Virus record (IMG/VR): IMGVR_UViG_3300009060_000001
Coordinates: 1-64,000 of that record
Source: a virus
DNA length: 64,000 nucleotides
Strand: one strand, 5' to 3'
Part shown: positions 39,546 through 49,070 of the stretch, piece by piece
How the letters are laid out: each line of letters starts with the position of its first letter
How positions within the stretch are numbered: position 1 is the first letter of the stretch
Made by a program: the position numbers and the translations under genes
Notes under the pieces: generated by a model
Told to the model about the DNA's origin: nothing
The model's input: the letters and a program-made list of their open reading frames with translations, nothing else
Databases searched by the model: none

Positions 39546-41873
39546 CTATTGTTGTGTTACGTTGGGGTTTGCTTGATTTAAGGCTGGAGTGGTTGATTGA
39601 TGGGGATTAGCCCCTTGTGCCGAACCTGTCAGTTGCTCGATGGCCCCTGAAAGATCTTTTTGAAGCGATGGATAATTTCCGGAAAATATCATGCGCAGTG
39701 TGTCGGGATTCGCTTTGGCCAAGTCCGAAACAAAGCTCTGCATAAGTCTAAGCAAGTTTTGATCGATGTCTGCCTTGTCTTTGGCCCATTGTCGCCGGTC
39801 GCGTAATTGCTCATACTGTTGGGCTTGATCCTGGAGTTTAGCTTGAAGTTTACGCTGCTCTGCTGAAAGCTTGTCGATCTGATCCATGCTTTTGTCGAGT
39901 CCCGGGATGCGCATACCTTCGTTGTGGAAGTTGCGAAGCAAGATACGGCCAGACTGGGTTTGGATGTATGGTTCCAGGAATTGCAGCATACGCAAGTAGA
40001 AATTCGTTTTTTCCACCGGCTTGTCGGGAACGATATTTCGAGCGTTCACCCGAATGTTAAACATGAGTCCGCCAATATCATTAAGGATCTGATTGGCCAC
40101 AATACGATACCCGTTAACAGGATCCCATTGCTGGTAATGGAAGTCCGGCATATTAAGAACAAATTGCTCCTTATCACCATTTGAGTTCTTTCTGGAAAAC
40201 TCGATTCGGCGCTGGCCATCAAATTGTACAATATTATTGTAAAGCCGATTGCCCATCTCTTTAGCATTAAAATGCAGAATATCGGTTGTGTTTGTGTGCA
40301 TCATTTGAGAATCCTGGCTGGCCAGCTGTTGCTGGAGTCCACTATACCCGGCCTGTTCGCCTTTCCAGGAAGCCGTAGCCTTCATAGAACGATCGGTCGC
40401 TTGTTCTTCCAGCTGCATGAGCGCTGCATAAGAGGAAGGAAATGCCGGGGGCCTATTATCCATAACAACATCAGATAGCTTGGCATTACGATACCCAAAG
40501 CCCAATTTTTTAGGATCAATCGATACCCATCGATTCCCCTTGGATAAATCTTTCAAATCATCATCAGAGATTAATCCATCCAGGTAAAATCCTCCGCCTT
40601 TGATCTGTCGGCCGAAATATCGCAACATTCCATTGTGAAGCTTATTATGGACAAGTGCAGGATCTCGGCCGAATTTAACCATTCCTATTCCGCAACTATG
40701 TTTGGAAGAAGGATAATGGACACATTGAACCAAGTCGAATTGATTATGATTATAGGTATCCATATCCATATCAACAATGCCAGCACCTTGCACACGAGTA
40801 ACATATCCAATGGCATAGCGCGGTTTGTCCTTTCGAATCGTTTCTCGCTTTTGCTGGCCCGGATACCCCACATTAATATCCAACGTTTCTACAACAGGAA
40901 ATTTAACGCGATGATGGGTTACTGTAACGGTATCATTCAGATCATCTTCAAGCAGCTGCAAATAAGGGCTCATCTCTTGGGCTGGTTCCGAAAGCCCGGA
41001 AAAAATTTGACCGGCGGAATCTGGATACCTCATTCGCGCTTCGGCAACAGATATGTTTTCCATCCAATGAACTTGCCGGTGAATAGGATCGTCAAAACTG
41101 CGTGATTTAGGCCCAGCTGCTCCCCGGTAGTTAATCACATTGAAAGTGGGGATATATTCAATTTGATGATAATTAAAAACTCGCTCGTATTTTTCGAGTT
41201 CTTCTGGAGTAATAAAATTTCGTTTTTGTATCATGTTCCGGAAGATGGCAAAATCCGGATTGCTCATATCTATGCCATGCCCAAATCGAAGGACTCCCCG
41301 GCCCAGGGCTATCATATCGTACTTATACTGATTATAAGCCAAATCCATATTGGTATTATCCTTTATATCCTGCGCCCAATAGTTCATTGATCGGATAGCC
41401 TGGGTATCATCCGGATTCATCGCTTCGGCATAGAAAGAAGGCTTTACCCCGGAGATTGATCCCATTTTTCTATCTACATTAGCCGAAACTAAATTAATAT
41501 AAGCTTCCTGCTCTGCTTGATCGCGGATACTGTCATAGGATTCTCGCGTTAACCGGCCATCTAACGGATGCTCGTAATCTTCGGGACCATCTGATTCCAG
41601 CAGGGGCAATGCTTCGGCTGCTCGATCGTAATACATCCACCAATATTGTTGATGGCGCATATCCTTTTCCATTTCATTGGCAAAGAAATGATCCAGCTGA
41701 TCTAAATTCATTTGTTGTGGCAGATCTTTGCCTTGTCCCTCCGGCAAAAGATCGCGTACATCCCCAATAAATTGATCGAAAGCCCATATATAGAAACGAA
41801 GATCATTCAGGCTAAAATCATCGTCTTGCTGGGCTCCAATATGTATGGCCGGACTCTGTGCAGGACCAATCAT
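39546..41873 (-). CDS. Portal protein
   Basis: 775 residues. Long, mixed alpha/beta protein with the portal-like segments YDSIRDQAEQEAYINLVSAN, GVLRFGHGIDMSNPDF and a long C-terminal helix rich in Q and R (KLSAEQRKLQAKLQDQAQQ). Length fits podoviral portals of N4/P22 type. It lies between a tail adaptor gene and the scaffold gene, the expected position. It would form the dodecameric DNA entry ring docking with the terminase motor. Confidence 0.8.
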   Translation of the reverse strand: MIGPAQSPAIHIGAQQDDDFSLNDLRFYIWAFDQFIGDVRDLLPEGQGKDLPQQMNLDQLDHFFANEMEKDMRHQQYWWMYYDRAAEALPLLESDGPEDYEHPLDGRLTRESYDSIRDQAEQEAYINLVSANVDRKMGSISGVKPSFYAEAMNPDDTQAIRSMNYWAQDIKDNTNMDLAYNQYKYDMIALGRGVLRFGHGIDMSNPDFAIFRNMIQKRNFITPEELEKYERVFNYHQIEYIPTFNVINYRGAAGPKSRSFDDPIHRQVHWMENISVAEARMRYPDSAGQIFSGLSEPAQEMSPYLQLLEDDLNDTVTVTHHRVKFPVVETLDINVGYPGQQKRETIRKDKPRYAIGYVTRVQGAGIVDMDMDTYNHNQFDLVQCVHYPSSKHSCGIGMVKFGRDPALVHNKLHNGMLRYFGRQIKGGGFYLDGLISDDDLKDLSKGNRWVSIDPKKLGFGYRNAKLSDVVMDNRPPAFPSSYAALMQLEEQATDRSMKATASWKGEQAGYSGLQQQLASQDSQMMHTNTTDILHFNAKEMGNRLYNNIVQFDGQRRIEFSRKNSNGDKEQFVLNMPDFHYQQWDPVNGYRIVANQILNDIGGLMFNIRVNARNIVPDKPVEKTNFYLRMLQFLEPYIQTQSGRILLRNFHNEGMRIPGLDKSMDQIDKLSAEQRKLQAKLQDQAQQYEQLRDRRQWAKDKADIDQNLLRLMQSFVSDLAKANPDTLRMIFSGNYPSLQKDLSGAIEQLTGSAQGANPHQSTTPALNQANPNVTQQ

Positions 41874-41893
41874 AATTAATAAGTTTATTTAAA

Positions 41894-42838
41894 TTATTGG
41901 CTTGCTTGTTTCTGTTGCTGCTCTTTCGCCTGTTTGGTTTCACTATTGTTGGCCGGAGTTAGAACTTCGATAAGCTGGCCAAGTGTCTGCTCGGCAATTT
42001 CATAGGCATACGTGCTGTCGATGGGCAGATCGATCGTTCCCCGGTCGGTAAACGATGCCGTTGCCCCGGTAGCACCGGTATCTGTAAAGGTAATATCCAA
42101 TAGTTGATTCATGGGCATATCCTGGCGATGCTTTAATGTCAGTGTATCGCCCGAACTATACACTGCATCATAATAGAAATTCGTTTTAGCATTAATAGCA
42201 TCCGTAATTTTTGTGGCCACAGTAGCAGCAGGATTGCCGTTAGATAATGTAACTGTTATAGAATTTGTACCATCTGATATGGTTACATCGCCACTGGATG
42301 TCGCTCCAGATGTTATTTGAAGGTCGCCCCCATACTCGCTACCTTCCTCGGCTGCATGGACACTATGGGGCTTTTGAAGCATCTGTACGGCAAAAGTTAC
42401 CCCTGCCGGCGCGTAAAATTTTCTTTTCACTTCACTAATGGCGAACACATGGGTATTAGGCCCATACATCAAAGAGTTAGCCATAAATTCCACATCAAGC
42501 TTGCTTGTGGCTTCCTCCCAGCCTACTTCTTCGGTATCCAGCAGGATGCCAAAGATTCCTTTATCAGATCGTTCTAAAAATAATTGATTAGGAAAATCAT
42601 ACGCATTTACAGCCTTATATGTGCGTTTTTTTGTCAACGTTTTTTCAAAGAAAAGGTCTGGAATAGCTGCTGGATCCAACTCTCGACACACCCGGAGTAA
42701 TCCTTCGGATGTAGCTTTGGCCAATCGTTGCGGGGCAGTAAGCATAAGATAATCCTGCTCTGAAAGATTCCTATGGACCAGGTTCCTTAATCGATCTAAA
42801 ACATCTTCAATATGTTCGGAATAGGTTAAATTCGACAT
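41894..42838 (-). CDS. Adaptor-like protein with inserted Ig-like module
   Basis: 314 residues. The start MSNLTYSEHIEDVLDRLRNL is helical; a middle block (RKFYAPAGVTFAVQML) is beta-rich. At about 175-215 an insert DVTISDGTNSITVTLSNG ... ATKITDAINA resembles the repeats in the nozzle-like protein. The C-terminus is a Q/K-rich tail. It sits directly upstream of the portal. It is probably a head-tail joining or decoration protein; the direct role is inferred. Confidence 0.5.
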   Translation of the reverse strand: MSNLTYSEHIEDVLDRLRNLVHRNLSEQDYLMLTAPQRLAKATSEGLLRVCRELDPAAIPDLFFEKTLTKKRTYKAVNAYDFPNQLFLERSDKGIFGILLDTEEVGWEEATSKLDVEFMANSLMYGPNTHVFAISEVKRKFYAPAGVTFAVQMLQKPHSVHAAEEGSEYGGDLQITSGATSSGDVTISDGTNSITVTLSNGNPAATVATKITDAINAKTNFYYDAVYSSGDTLTLKHRQDMPMNQLLDITFTDTGATGATASFTDRGTIDLPIDSTYAYEIAEQTLGQLIEVLTPANNSETKQAKEQQQKQASQ

Positions 42839-42840
42839 AA

Positions 42841-43506
42841 CTAATCATAGGTTTCTTCAAGCATAGATTGAAACTGTGCCATAGCTGGATCCCTTATCGT
42901 TACTCCAGATACATGAGCTGCCACTAAATGAACGGCGCGCTCGGTATCATTATCATCATTAAATGGCCATTGAAGGGTATCATAACTATCCGGATTACCG
43001 GTAGTGTTTTTGGGCCGGGTGAAGCTGGCAACATAATTTACTTTTAGTTCAGTAACATTTGAAGCATATACCAAGCCATTACCATAGTCAAGAGCCAGCA
43101 GCTTTCGCTTGCCTTGAAATTTTCTGTTCCCCAATGACAAAAGGGTATTTTTAGGAATAGAATGATCTGGCGGTACAATGTGCCCATCTAGCAAAAAATA
43201 AGCAATCCCAAGATCTATCGGACCATTTTTTGTGTCGAATCGCAATGAAAAGGCATCGTTGGGAATAGGATATTTTTTTACGACATCATAAGCATCCTCG
43301 GAACGTTGGCCAATGCTAGTTCCACTTAGAACACTCGAATCAGCTAAAGATAGTCTTGCCAGGGGAAGCGTTTTCCCAATAGCCAGAGCTGCGTTATAAA
43401 GAAGATTCAGCTGTTCATCAAGCTTAGATGTACCGGATGGCCATGCTTCTTCATCACGCAACTCATTATCAAGTCGCGGAATGAGCTTATCGTAAGTAAT
43501 GGCCAT
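42841..43506 (-). CDS. Head-tail joining protein-like
   Basis: 221 residues. Helical start (DKLIPRLDNELRDEEAWPSG) then beta-rich core (IDLGIAYFLLDGHIVPPDHS) and a C-terminal helix (HLVAAHVSGVTIRDPAMAQF). This order is typical of gp6/gp11-like adaptors. Three bases separate its stop from the next gene and three from the small basic gene upstream. Function by analogy and position. Confidence 0.5.
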   Translation of the reverse strand: MAITYDKLIPRLDNELRDEEAWPSGTSKLDEQLNLLYNAALAIGKTLPLARLSLADSSVLSGTSIGQRSEDAYDVVKKYPIPNDAFSLRFDTKNGPIDLGIAYFLLDGHIVPPDHSIPKNTLLSLGNRKFQGKRKLLALDYGNGLVYASNVTELKVNYVASFTRPKNTTGNPDSYDTLQWPFNDDNDTERAVHLVAAHVSGVTIRDPAMAQFQSMLEETYD

Positions 43507-43509
43507 CTG

Positions 43510-43656
43510 TTAGCAGTTGATCTTAACCTTCCTGCCATGCCGGGATCTTGCTGTTTTTACCGATCCGCGCGTAGGTCGCTTGCCAACCTTGCGATCATCG
43601 CGATCCCGGGGATTTCGATCGTCCATATCTTTCCTTCGTGTTCCATGAGTATTCAT
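43510..43656 (-). CDS. 48-residue basic protein
   Basis: MNTHGTRRKDMDDRNPRDRD and continuing is dominated by R, K, D and G, with a basic second half (KRPTRGSVKTARSRHG). It ends three bases before the next gene's start and lies ~90 bases after the propeller gene, so it fits the operon tightly. Possibly a small packaged DNA-binding peptide. The CGTTAGGACT sequence lies 34 bases upstream of its start. Confidence 0.55.
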   Translation of the reverse strand: MNTHGTRRKDMDDRNPRDRDDRKVGKRPTRGSVKTARSRHGRKVKINC

Positions 43657-43749
43657 AATAGCCACGTTTTTTATTTATGGGGTAATGAAAAGTCCTAACG
43701 GAATTAAGAAACGCACAAATTTCGTTCTTTTCAATGCTTTTATTAAAAA

Positions 43750-44631
43750 TCAGAAAGCGAAAGACTTTGCCGAAGTCGTTTTATTGGATATATCCTTGCT
43801 ATCTTGCAGGGATATTGTTGTTACATCCCCTGGCGTTGAAAATCCGTATTGATATATAGCATCAGATCCTTTTGAAAGTAAGAACAATTTATCCTCATTG
43901 GCATTTAAATAGATGCCGGTATAACCACTAGCTGCTGTAACGCTTTGTTGGAGCTGGCCCGAAATGCTTGTAAGATCCCAGGCAGTATTCATTGTATATT
44001 GCCGAACAGACTGAATAAAGTTATCAATAACATAAATCCGTGTTCCAGCCCCTCCTACTCGAAGATCCACCGGCGAAGCATGACCGGGATTAGCAATTGA
44101 ATATTTTGCCAAATATTGCCAACTGCTTATATCCCAAGCCTTACTAAAGCCAAAAGAAAAGATTGAATCATCATTATCATCCGGAACAAACATCTTGGTT
44201 CCATCTGGCTTAAATTCAAACCCTGTGATGTCATAAAGCCCCCCTCCAGAGAAGGTTGTAACGCGGTTAAAGAACATCGTTCTAACATCCCAGGCCGTAC
44301 CAAGTCCATATTCATACACATCAGTATCCGAAATCGCCCCCCCCACAGCTTCTGAAAAATAAGCAGCCCTACCATCTGGCCGGAAATAAATATCAGAAGG
44401 TATATTCATGGTATCATCCATTTGATAGGCATACTCAAATGAAATCGTTGGAAGGGACCAGGATGTCGAAAGGGAATATTTATAAATAGTCCGCGTACTC
44501 CCATCAAGAACAAATATCTGATTCCCATTGGTATATTGGGAGCCCTCTCCAGGCAAGGAAAAAGAACCTTGATGATCCTGGCATATTTTAAGGAAAGACT
44601 CGTAAGAACGTTTAATTATTAGATTGCTCAT
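43750..44631 (-). CDS. Beta-propeller-like tail protein
   Basis: 293 residues, with repeats of the form YxLSTxW (KYSLSTSWSLPTISF, YEYGLGTAWDVRTMF, FSFGFSKAWDISSWQY, RQYTMNTAWDLTSISG, YQYGFSTPGDVTTISL), each with interspersed IYVxD strands. This is the pattern of propeller domains found in phage tail fibres and receptor-binding proteins. It directly follows the fibronectin protein, and the two probably form the host-contact apparatus. Confidence 0.7.
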   Translation of the reverse strand: MSNLIIKRSYESFLKICQDHQGSFSLPGEGSQYTNGNQIFVLDGSTRTIYKYSLSTSWSLPTISFEYAYQMDDTMNIPSDIYFRPDGRAAYFSEAVGGAISDTDVYEYGLGTAWDVRTMFFNRVTTFSGGGLYDITGFEFKPDGTKMFVPDDNDDSIFSFGFSKAWDISSWQYLAKYSIANPGHASPVDLRVGGAGTRIYVIDNFIQSVRQYTMNTAWDLTSISGQLQQSVTAASGYTGIYLNANEDKLFLLSKGSDAIYQYGFSTPGDVTTISLQDSKDISNKTTSAKSFAF

Positions 44632-44635
44632 AACA

Positions 44636-46810
44636 TCACCTTACTTGCTGGGCTCCGGCCGATAAAAACGAAGGCATAGTAGCATTCCATTTTTTGGCAA
44701 ATATCCAATCTGTTTTGGCATATCCTCCAGCTGGATTATAACCATTACTTATTCGAATAACTCCCGGAGTTGCATCAATAGAAAATTTAGAAAGATTCCT
44801 ACTAGAATTCAGATTAAAATCAGACCTGTAAACAAGCCCATTTATTTCGCTATCGGTATCTAGTTTTGGTTGCAATCGCAGCCAATATCTTTCTCCAATA
44901 GATAAAGATTGCCCCAAAACAGTACTACTTTGATGTTGACCATGGGCCGCGGACCTTACTCTGATATACCAGCCATTATTATTGTAAGAAAACAGGTAAT
45001 CCTGCGCATCTCCATTTTTAACTATTGCAATCCCAAATTGAGTACACCCCCCATATTCTTGGTATGTTAACAATTCTATGGGTACATCAAAGGTGTTAAT
45101 AGATTCAATGATCTCTCCTGTAACTGTAAGCAAACTGTTGGAAACTGAAACATTCGGATTATCTCCCCATTTATTTGTATCCAGGGAAGCGCCTTCGAAA
45201 TCATCAAAGAAAATAAATGTCGCATCTCCATTGCTTACATTACTGGCAGATCCATTGCCATAATAGCAATAAATCGAATTATTGTTTTCAAGACTTGCAT
45301 CAACCTTAACCCATACTTTAGCTATTGCATCAGTTCCGGTTCCCGTTACCCGTTCAACCCAAAAAGAATAGGCGGTTTCTTCGGCCAAGTTGCCAAAATT
45401 AATATCACCACTATCATTTTTGCCGGTGGGGAAATTCTGGCTATTACCGTTGAGATGGAAATCGAATCCGGTCCCCCCATTGGTATTTGCCTGAAATCCT
45501 ATAAGCAGGGGAACCTGAAAGTTTGTACCGGCTCCAGTCGCGCCGGTAATATCAATTTGTTTCTTGTACATATAACCAGCCATATACGAAGATAGAGTAA
45601 CACTAACAATAGCCGAAGCAGCCGATTCAGCGCCTTCGGTATCAACTGCTGTTACATAGAAATCGTATGATTGGCCATTTGTCAAATTAAGATCTTCGTA
45701 ATTCAATGTCCCTTTTGGTATTAAACTGCTATTACTTTTAACACCATCCTCATACACGTTGTATCCGGCAAGATCATGTTCTGGACTGGCATCCCAGCTA
45801 ATAGTAGCACTTTGATTGCCTGGATTAGCATTTACTCCGGTAAGAGCTGCCGGAGCAACATTTTGCGTTGTCTGCGATACAATGTTGGAAGCCGCGGACT
45901 CATTGCCATTTCCATCTTCGGCCGTTACATAGAAACTATAATTGGTATTTTCGATAAGGCTTGCAACTTGCTGCGGAGAGCTAACCAGGGAATACTGTTT
46001 AATGCTGTCCACATACACGTTATACCCGGCTACATCGGATTCCGGGCTATCTGTCCAAGAAAGTGTTACGGTTGTGTCGGTAAAGGAATCAATGGCCAAA
46101 TTAGTAGGAGCCGAAGGAGCTTGGGTATCAGTAACAGTAGCCGAAACGATGGATGAAAATCCGGATTCATTCCCGGATCCATCAACGGCCGTAATCTTCA
46201 TATCATAAGAATCCCCATTTATCAAATTCGGAATATTGTAATTTATTGCAGATACCAGCCCATTGGTATTAGCCTTGCTGTATCCAGTCCCGGCATCGAC
46301 ATACACGTTATACCCGGCAAGATCCCCTTCGGAATTAGGATTCCAGGACAGATCAATAGAATTGTTTGTCGCCTGATCTACGGCCAGGCCGGTAGGAGCT
46401 GCCGGAGCCACAATATCAATCGGATTGGCTGTAACATGGTTGGAATCATTACTTTCTATGCCATTTTTAACCGATACTACCCAAATATCGTAATTATCAT
46501 CAGTAACCAAATTCGTTACATGGTAATTAGAAACAGCTATTCCAGTAACTTCCTGCTCCAGAATGCCAGTTGTATTGTTATAAATTTTTACACTGTAATC
46601 ATCAAAAGGATAGGCTAAATCATCCCAATCTAAATCCGCTTCTGATTTAGTAACGTTTGAAATGGAAAGATTTTGTGGTTTCCTGGGCCCGACAATAAAG
46701 CTGCCGGACTCTGCGATACGGAGGAAGGATTTATACTCTGGATTCCGATCGATTCTAAGATAACTCCGATCGCGCCGGTTAACCAATAGATATGTTTCTG
46801 TGCAATCCAT
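44636..46810 (-). CDS. Tail fibre: fibronectin III repeats and DUF2341
   Basis: 724 residues. Four fibronectin type III domains at about 35-125, 135-228, 230-318 and 320-410, each with APxAPTxL and the LAGYNVYVD core. A DUF2341 module follows from about 415 (YKKQIDITGATGAGTNFQVP, then SIYCYYGNG and FFDDFEG), a carbohydrate-binding-like beta-sandwich. The C-terminal 130 residues are another beta domain. Its start overlaps the previous stop by one base. It is likely surface-exposed and involved in receptor or glycan binding. Confidence 0.8.
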   Translation of the reverse strand: MDCTETYLLVNRRDRSYLRIDRNPEYKSFLRIAESGSFIVGPRKPQNLSISNVTKSEADLDWDDLAYPFDDYSVKIYNNTTGILEQEVTGIAVSNYHVTNLVTDDNYDIWVVSVKNGIESNDSNHVTANPIDIVAPAAPTGLAVDQATNNSIDLSWNPNSEGDLAGYNVYVDAGTGYSKANTNGLVSAINYNIPNLINGDSYDMKITAVDGSGNESGFSSIVSATVTDTQAPSAPTNLAIDSFTDTTVTLSWTDSPESDVAGYNVYVDSIKQYSLVSSPQQVASLIENTNYSFYVTAEDGNGNESAASNIVSQTTQNVAPAALTGVNANPGNQSATISWDASPEHDLAGYNVYEDGVKSNSSLIPKGTLNYEDLNLTNGQSYDFYVTAVDTEGAESAASAIVSVTLSSYMAGYMYKKQIDITGATGAGTNFQVPLLIGFQANTNGGTGFDFHLNGNSQNFPTGKNDSGDINFGNLAEETAYSFWVERVTGTGTDAIAKVWVKVDASLENNNSIYCYYGNGSASNVSNGDATFIFFDDFEGASLDTNKWGDNPNVSVSNSLLTVTGEIIESINTFDVPIELLTYQEYGGCTQFGIAIVKNGDAQDYLFSYNNNGWYIRVRSAAHGQHQSSTVLGQSLSIGERYWLRLQPKLDTDSEINGLVYRSDFNLNSSRNLSKFSIDATPGVIRISNGYNPAGGYAKTDWIFAKKWNATMPSFLSAGAQQVR

Positions 46811-47235
46811 TACTTATCATCCAAAGAGAATTCACCCCGTTGGAGCTGATATGGATCTCCACCGGCATCGGTAACAACGATTCGATACCAATAGGGAACC
46901 AAAAGTTCCAAATTGGCAATTAATGTATCCCAAACCAAAGTATGTTTGATTTGATTTTGTTTTCCGGCTGCTGTCCCAGCTGCATTTTCTGTAATCGTCC
47001 AATCCTGACTGGCTATTGTAACCAGCGCATTAGCATTATCATCGGAATGATGGCTTAAAATATAGAGAGCAATGGAAGAACCGGTGAAATCGAATTCCGG
47101 ATTATTTGTTGGATCCGTATCCTCATCATGCTCTTTACAAGTAACTGTAATCGGATAATTGGTTCCATAGGGGACCGAAATATCTTCTTCATATACATCC
47201 CGGGGAGAAGTAAGTCTATAAGTTACGGTGCTCAT
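46810..47235 (-). CDS. Tail/fibre-associated protein, possible baseplate-upper-like
   Basis: 141 residues, beta-rich, including YEEDISVPYGTNYPITVTCK, FDFTGSSIALYILSH and VPYWYRIVVTDAGGDPYQL. The pattern of a short beta-sandwich ahead of fibre genes resembles fibre-attachment modules (BppU-like N-terminal domains). It directly precedes the fibronectin fibre gene and overlaps it by a base. Moderate evidence. Confidence 0.45.
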   Translation of the reverse strand: MSTVTYRLTSPRDVYEEDISVPYGTNYPITVTCKEHDEDTDPTNNPEFDFTGSSIALYILSHHSDDNANALVTIASQDWTITENAAGTAAGKQNQIKHTLVWDTLIANLELLVPYWYRIVVTDAGGDPYQLQRGEFSLDDK

Positions 47236-47308
47236 TGTCTGTTTATTTAAGGGTTAAAATAGAAGTCCTAAACTCTCCGTTTCCAGGTATCCGCTTTCTC
47301 GCGCCGAT

Positions 47309-47407
47309 TTAATGGGCAATAATGTAAACTATGCCCCAAACTATGAAATAAACGGCAAAAACGCCTACAATTACGGCCCATCCAATTTTCTCGCGGTCAT
47401 TTTTCAT
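47309..47407 (-). CDS. 32-residue single-pass membrane protein
   Basis: MKNDREKIGWAVIVGVFAVY and 12 further residues: a charged N-terminus then about 22 hydrophobic residues to the end. The ATG lies 11 bases inside the patatin gene's 3' end, so the two genes are overlapping and probably coupled. It is a candidate small holin-like or anti-holin-like protein, as it sits beside patatin, but this is inference only. Confidence 0.5.
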   Translation of the reverse strand: MKNDREKIGWAVIVGVFAVYFIVWGIVYIIAH

Positions 47408-48317
47408 AGATATTTGCCCCCAAAGCGTTTTGCGCAGCTTCGTACCCCAAGCTCAACAGGTTATTAAGATGTCGCCTGGAGAAGTCCAGCCCACTGCCGA
47501 TCGGTGTTTCGGGAGTTATAACATCAATATCGATATGCCGGTAATAGCGATCAGAACCCGGCTTTCGCAGTTGAATGCCTTTGGATTGGGCTTGGCCTAC
47601 CAGGTTATTTACATTCTCAACGCTCTTTATATCGTTTATAAATACTTCATGGGTAAGGATGCCAATTGATTTCCGGGCAATATTAAAGAGATCATTGGTA
47701 ACTAGGCTGCGCTTGAAGCCCAACGGTTCGGTCGTTATGGCGATGATACGATCACAACCATTATCAATGAGATCCGCCAGGGGAGCAATATTTACCAATC
47801 CTCCATCCACAAAAGGCTCATTTTCAATGCGTACCGGGGGCCATACCACCGGAATGGATGTACTGGCCAGCAGCACCTTATGAAATTTAGCTACGTCATG
47901 GCCATATAAACCACTGTGATATTTTCCGGTATCAATATCAACGCGCCCAATCTCCAGAGCCAACTTAATATCGCTGGGCATGATGTTTCTGGCAATCAGC
48001 TCGGCCAACGCGCCGTTATCGTACACTGCATCCACCGGTCCACCGATCCCCATCTTCCATTTGGCAAACTCCCATGCCAACTCATACCATTTTTTCTTGC
48101 GATACACATCGGATTGGGTGATCCTCTCCCATATTGTATGCAGCGCCACTACTTTCCTGGCAGCCACAAACGCGCCGTTGAGCGCACCAACGCTCACTCC
48201 AGCGACCGCATGATAGCTGTATCCTTGCTCTTTGAGCCATCGAAGGGCTCCGGCTTGGAATGCTCCTTTTGCTCCACCGCCCGAAAGGGCTATACCTATT
48301 TTTTCAGCCTGTGCCAT
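47397..48317 (-). CDS. Patatin-like phospholipase
   Basis: 306 residues. Oxyanion loop GGGAKGAF (about 13-20), nucleophile GVSVG with Ser42, and the second catalytic residue Asp171 in DGG. These are the complete patatin dyad motifs. Enzymes of this family hydrolyse acyl ester bonds of phospholipids. Placed among late structural genes, it may be a virion enzyme attacking membrane, or a host-membrane agent during lysis. It lacks a signal peptide. Confidence 0.9.
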   Translation of the reverse strand: MAQAEKIGIALSGGGAKGAFQAGALRWLKEQGYSYHAVAGVSVGALNGAFVAARKVVALHTIWERITQSDVYRKKKWYELAWEFAKWKMGIGGPVDAVYDNGALAELIARNIMPSDIKLALEIGRVDIDTGKYHSGLYGHDVAKFHKVLLASTSIPVVWPPVRIENEPFVDGGLVNIAPLADLIDNGCDRIIAITTEPLGFKRSLVTNDLFNIARKSIGILTHEVFINDIKSVENVNNLVGQAQSKGIQLRKPGSDRYYRHIDIDVITPETPIGSGLDFSRRHLNNLLSLGYEAAQNALGANIYEK

Positions 48318-48320
48318 AGT

Positions 48321-48668
48321 TTACCCTTCCTTACGATAATACATGGTATAGGCCAGCGTTACTTGCTGCGTGCCGGTCGTGTTGGTAAACTGAAAGTCCG
48401 CAATATCTTCCGGGCTATTCAACCAAAATTCATCGCCCTGAACACGTTGATGTCCCGGATTGGCCGATGGATCGATCCCCTCTGCGAACGTTACATCGTT
48501 CGTATTGACCGTAATTCTGCATTTTTGCGCCTGTTGGCCGTTTCGCGTATAGTCAGCCTGGGCAAAACTTTTGGCTGCATCAGCCGTATTCTGAATTGTG
48601 GATGTGATTCCCGGAACTAACAACTGTCGTTGCTCGGTTTCCTGGATAGAATTGTTTCGGCGTTTCAT
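48321..48668 (-). CDS. Hypothetical structural-block protein
   Basis: 115 residues, beta-rich after a basic N-terminus (MKRRNNSIQETEQRQLL). It ends VTLAYTMYYRKEG, resembling a small capsid-decoration or tail protein. Not recognised. It lies three bases before the patatin gene. Confidence 0.5.
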   Translation of the reverse strand: MKRRNNSIQETEQRQLLVPGITSTIQNTADAAKSFAQADYTRNGQQAQKCRITVNTNDVTFAEGIDPSANPGHQRVQGDEFWLNSPEDIADFQFTNTTGTQQVTLAYTMYYRKEG

Positions 48669-48679
48669 AATGATAAAAT

Positions 48680-49069
48680 TTATCGTTCAGATTTTATTTC
48701 GGGTAAATCAACTACCTTGCCAGCCATATCGTGCGTACAATCGCCACAATATTGGATCTTGCCCTTAGTAATGATGCTATGGCAGATCTTACATTCCGGC
48801 GCGGAAGTATCCGGATGCTGCTCATTGTAGCTGCACCAACATTCTTTTTTACTATGGCCAGGGACGTAATGGCCGGTTCGCAGCAATAGCGAAGGTCGGA
48901 AGGTCGGCCGTTCGAGATTTCCGTTGAACTCCCACACCAACTTCTGATCCTTATTGGTATAAATCAAGTGTTCTTCATCACATGCCGGACAAACAAAGCA
49001 ATATCCAATGATCTTCCAATCATCATCGCCCTGCTTGTTCGGTATTTTGTACGCTCTTACTTTTGCCAT
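48680..49069 (-). CDS. DUF6527-family protein
   Basis: 129 residues. CFVCPACDEEHLIY, then WEFNGNLERPTFRPSLLLR and later CHSIITKGKIQYCGDCTHDM match the DUF6527 arrangement with paired CxxC and the PTFxPSLL segment. These small zinc-binding proteins are common in phage structural blocks without known function. It is two bases from the next gene. Confidence 0.7.
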   Translation of the reverse strand: MAKVRAYKIPNKQGDDDWKIIGYCFVCPACDEEHLIYTNKDQKLVWEFNGNLERPTFRPSLLLRTGHYVPGHSKKECWCSYNEQHPDTSAPECKICHSIITKGKIQYCGDCTHDMAGKVVDLPEIKSER

Positions 49070-49070
49070 A

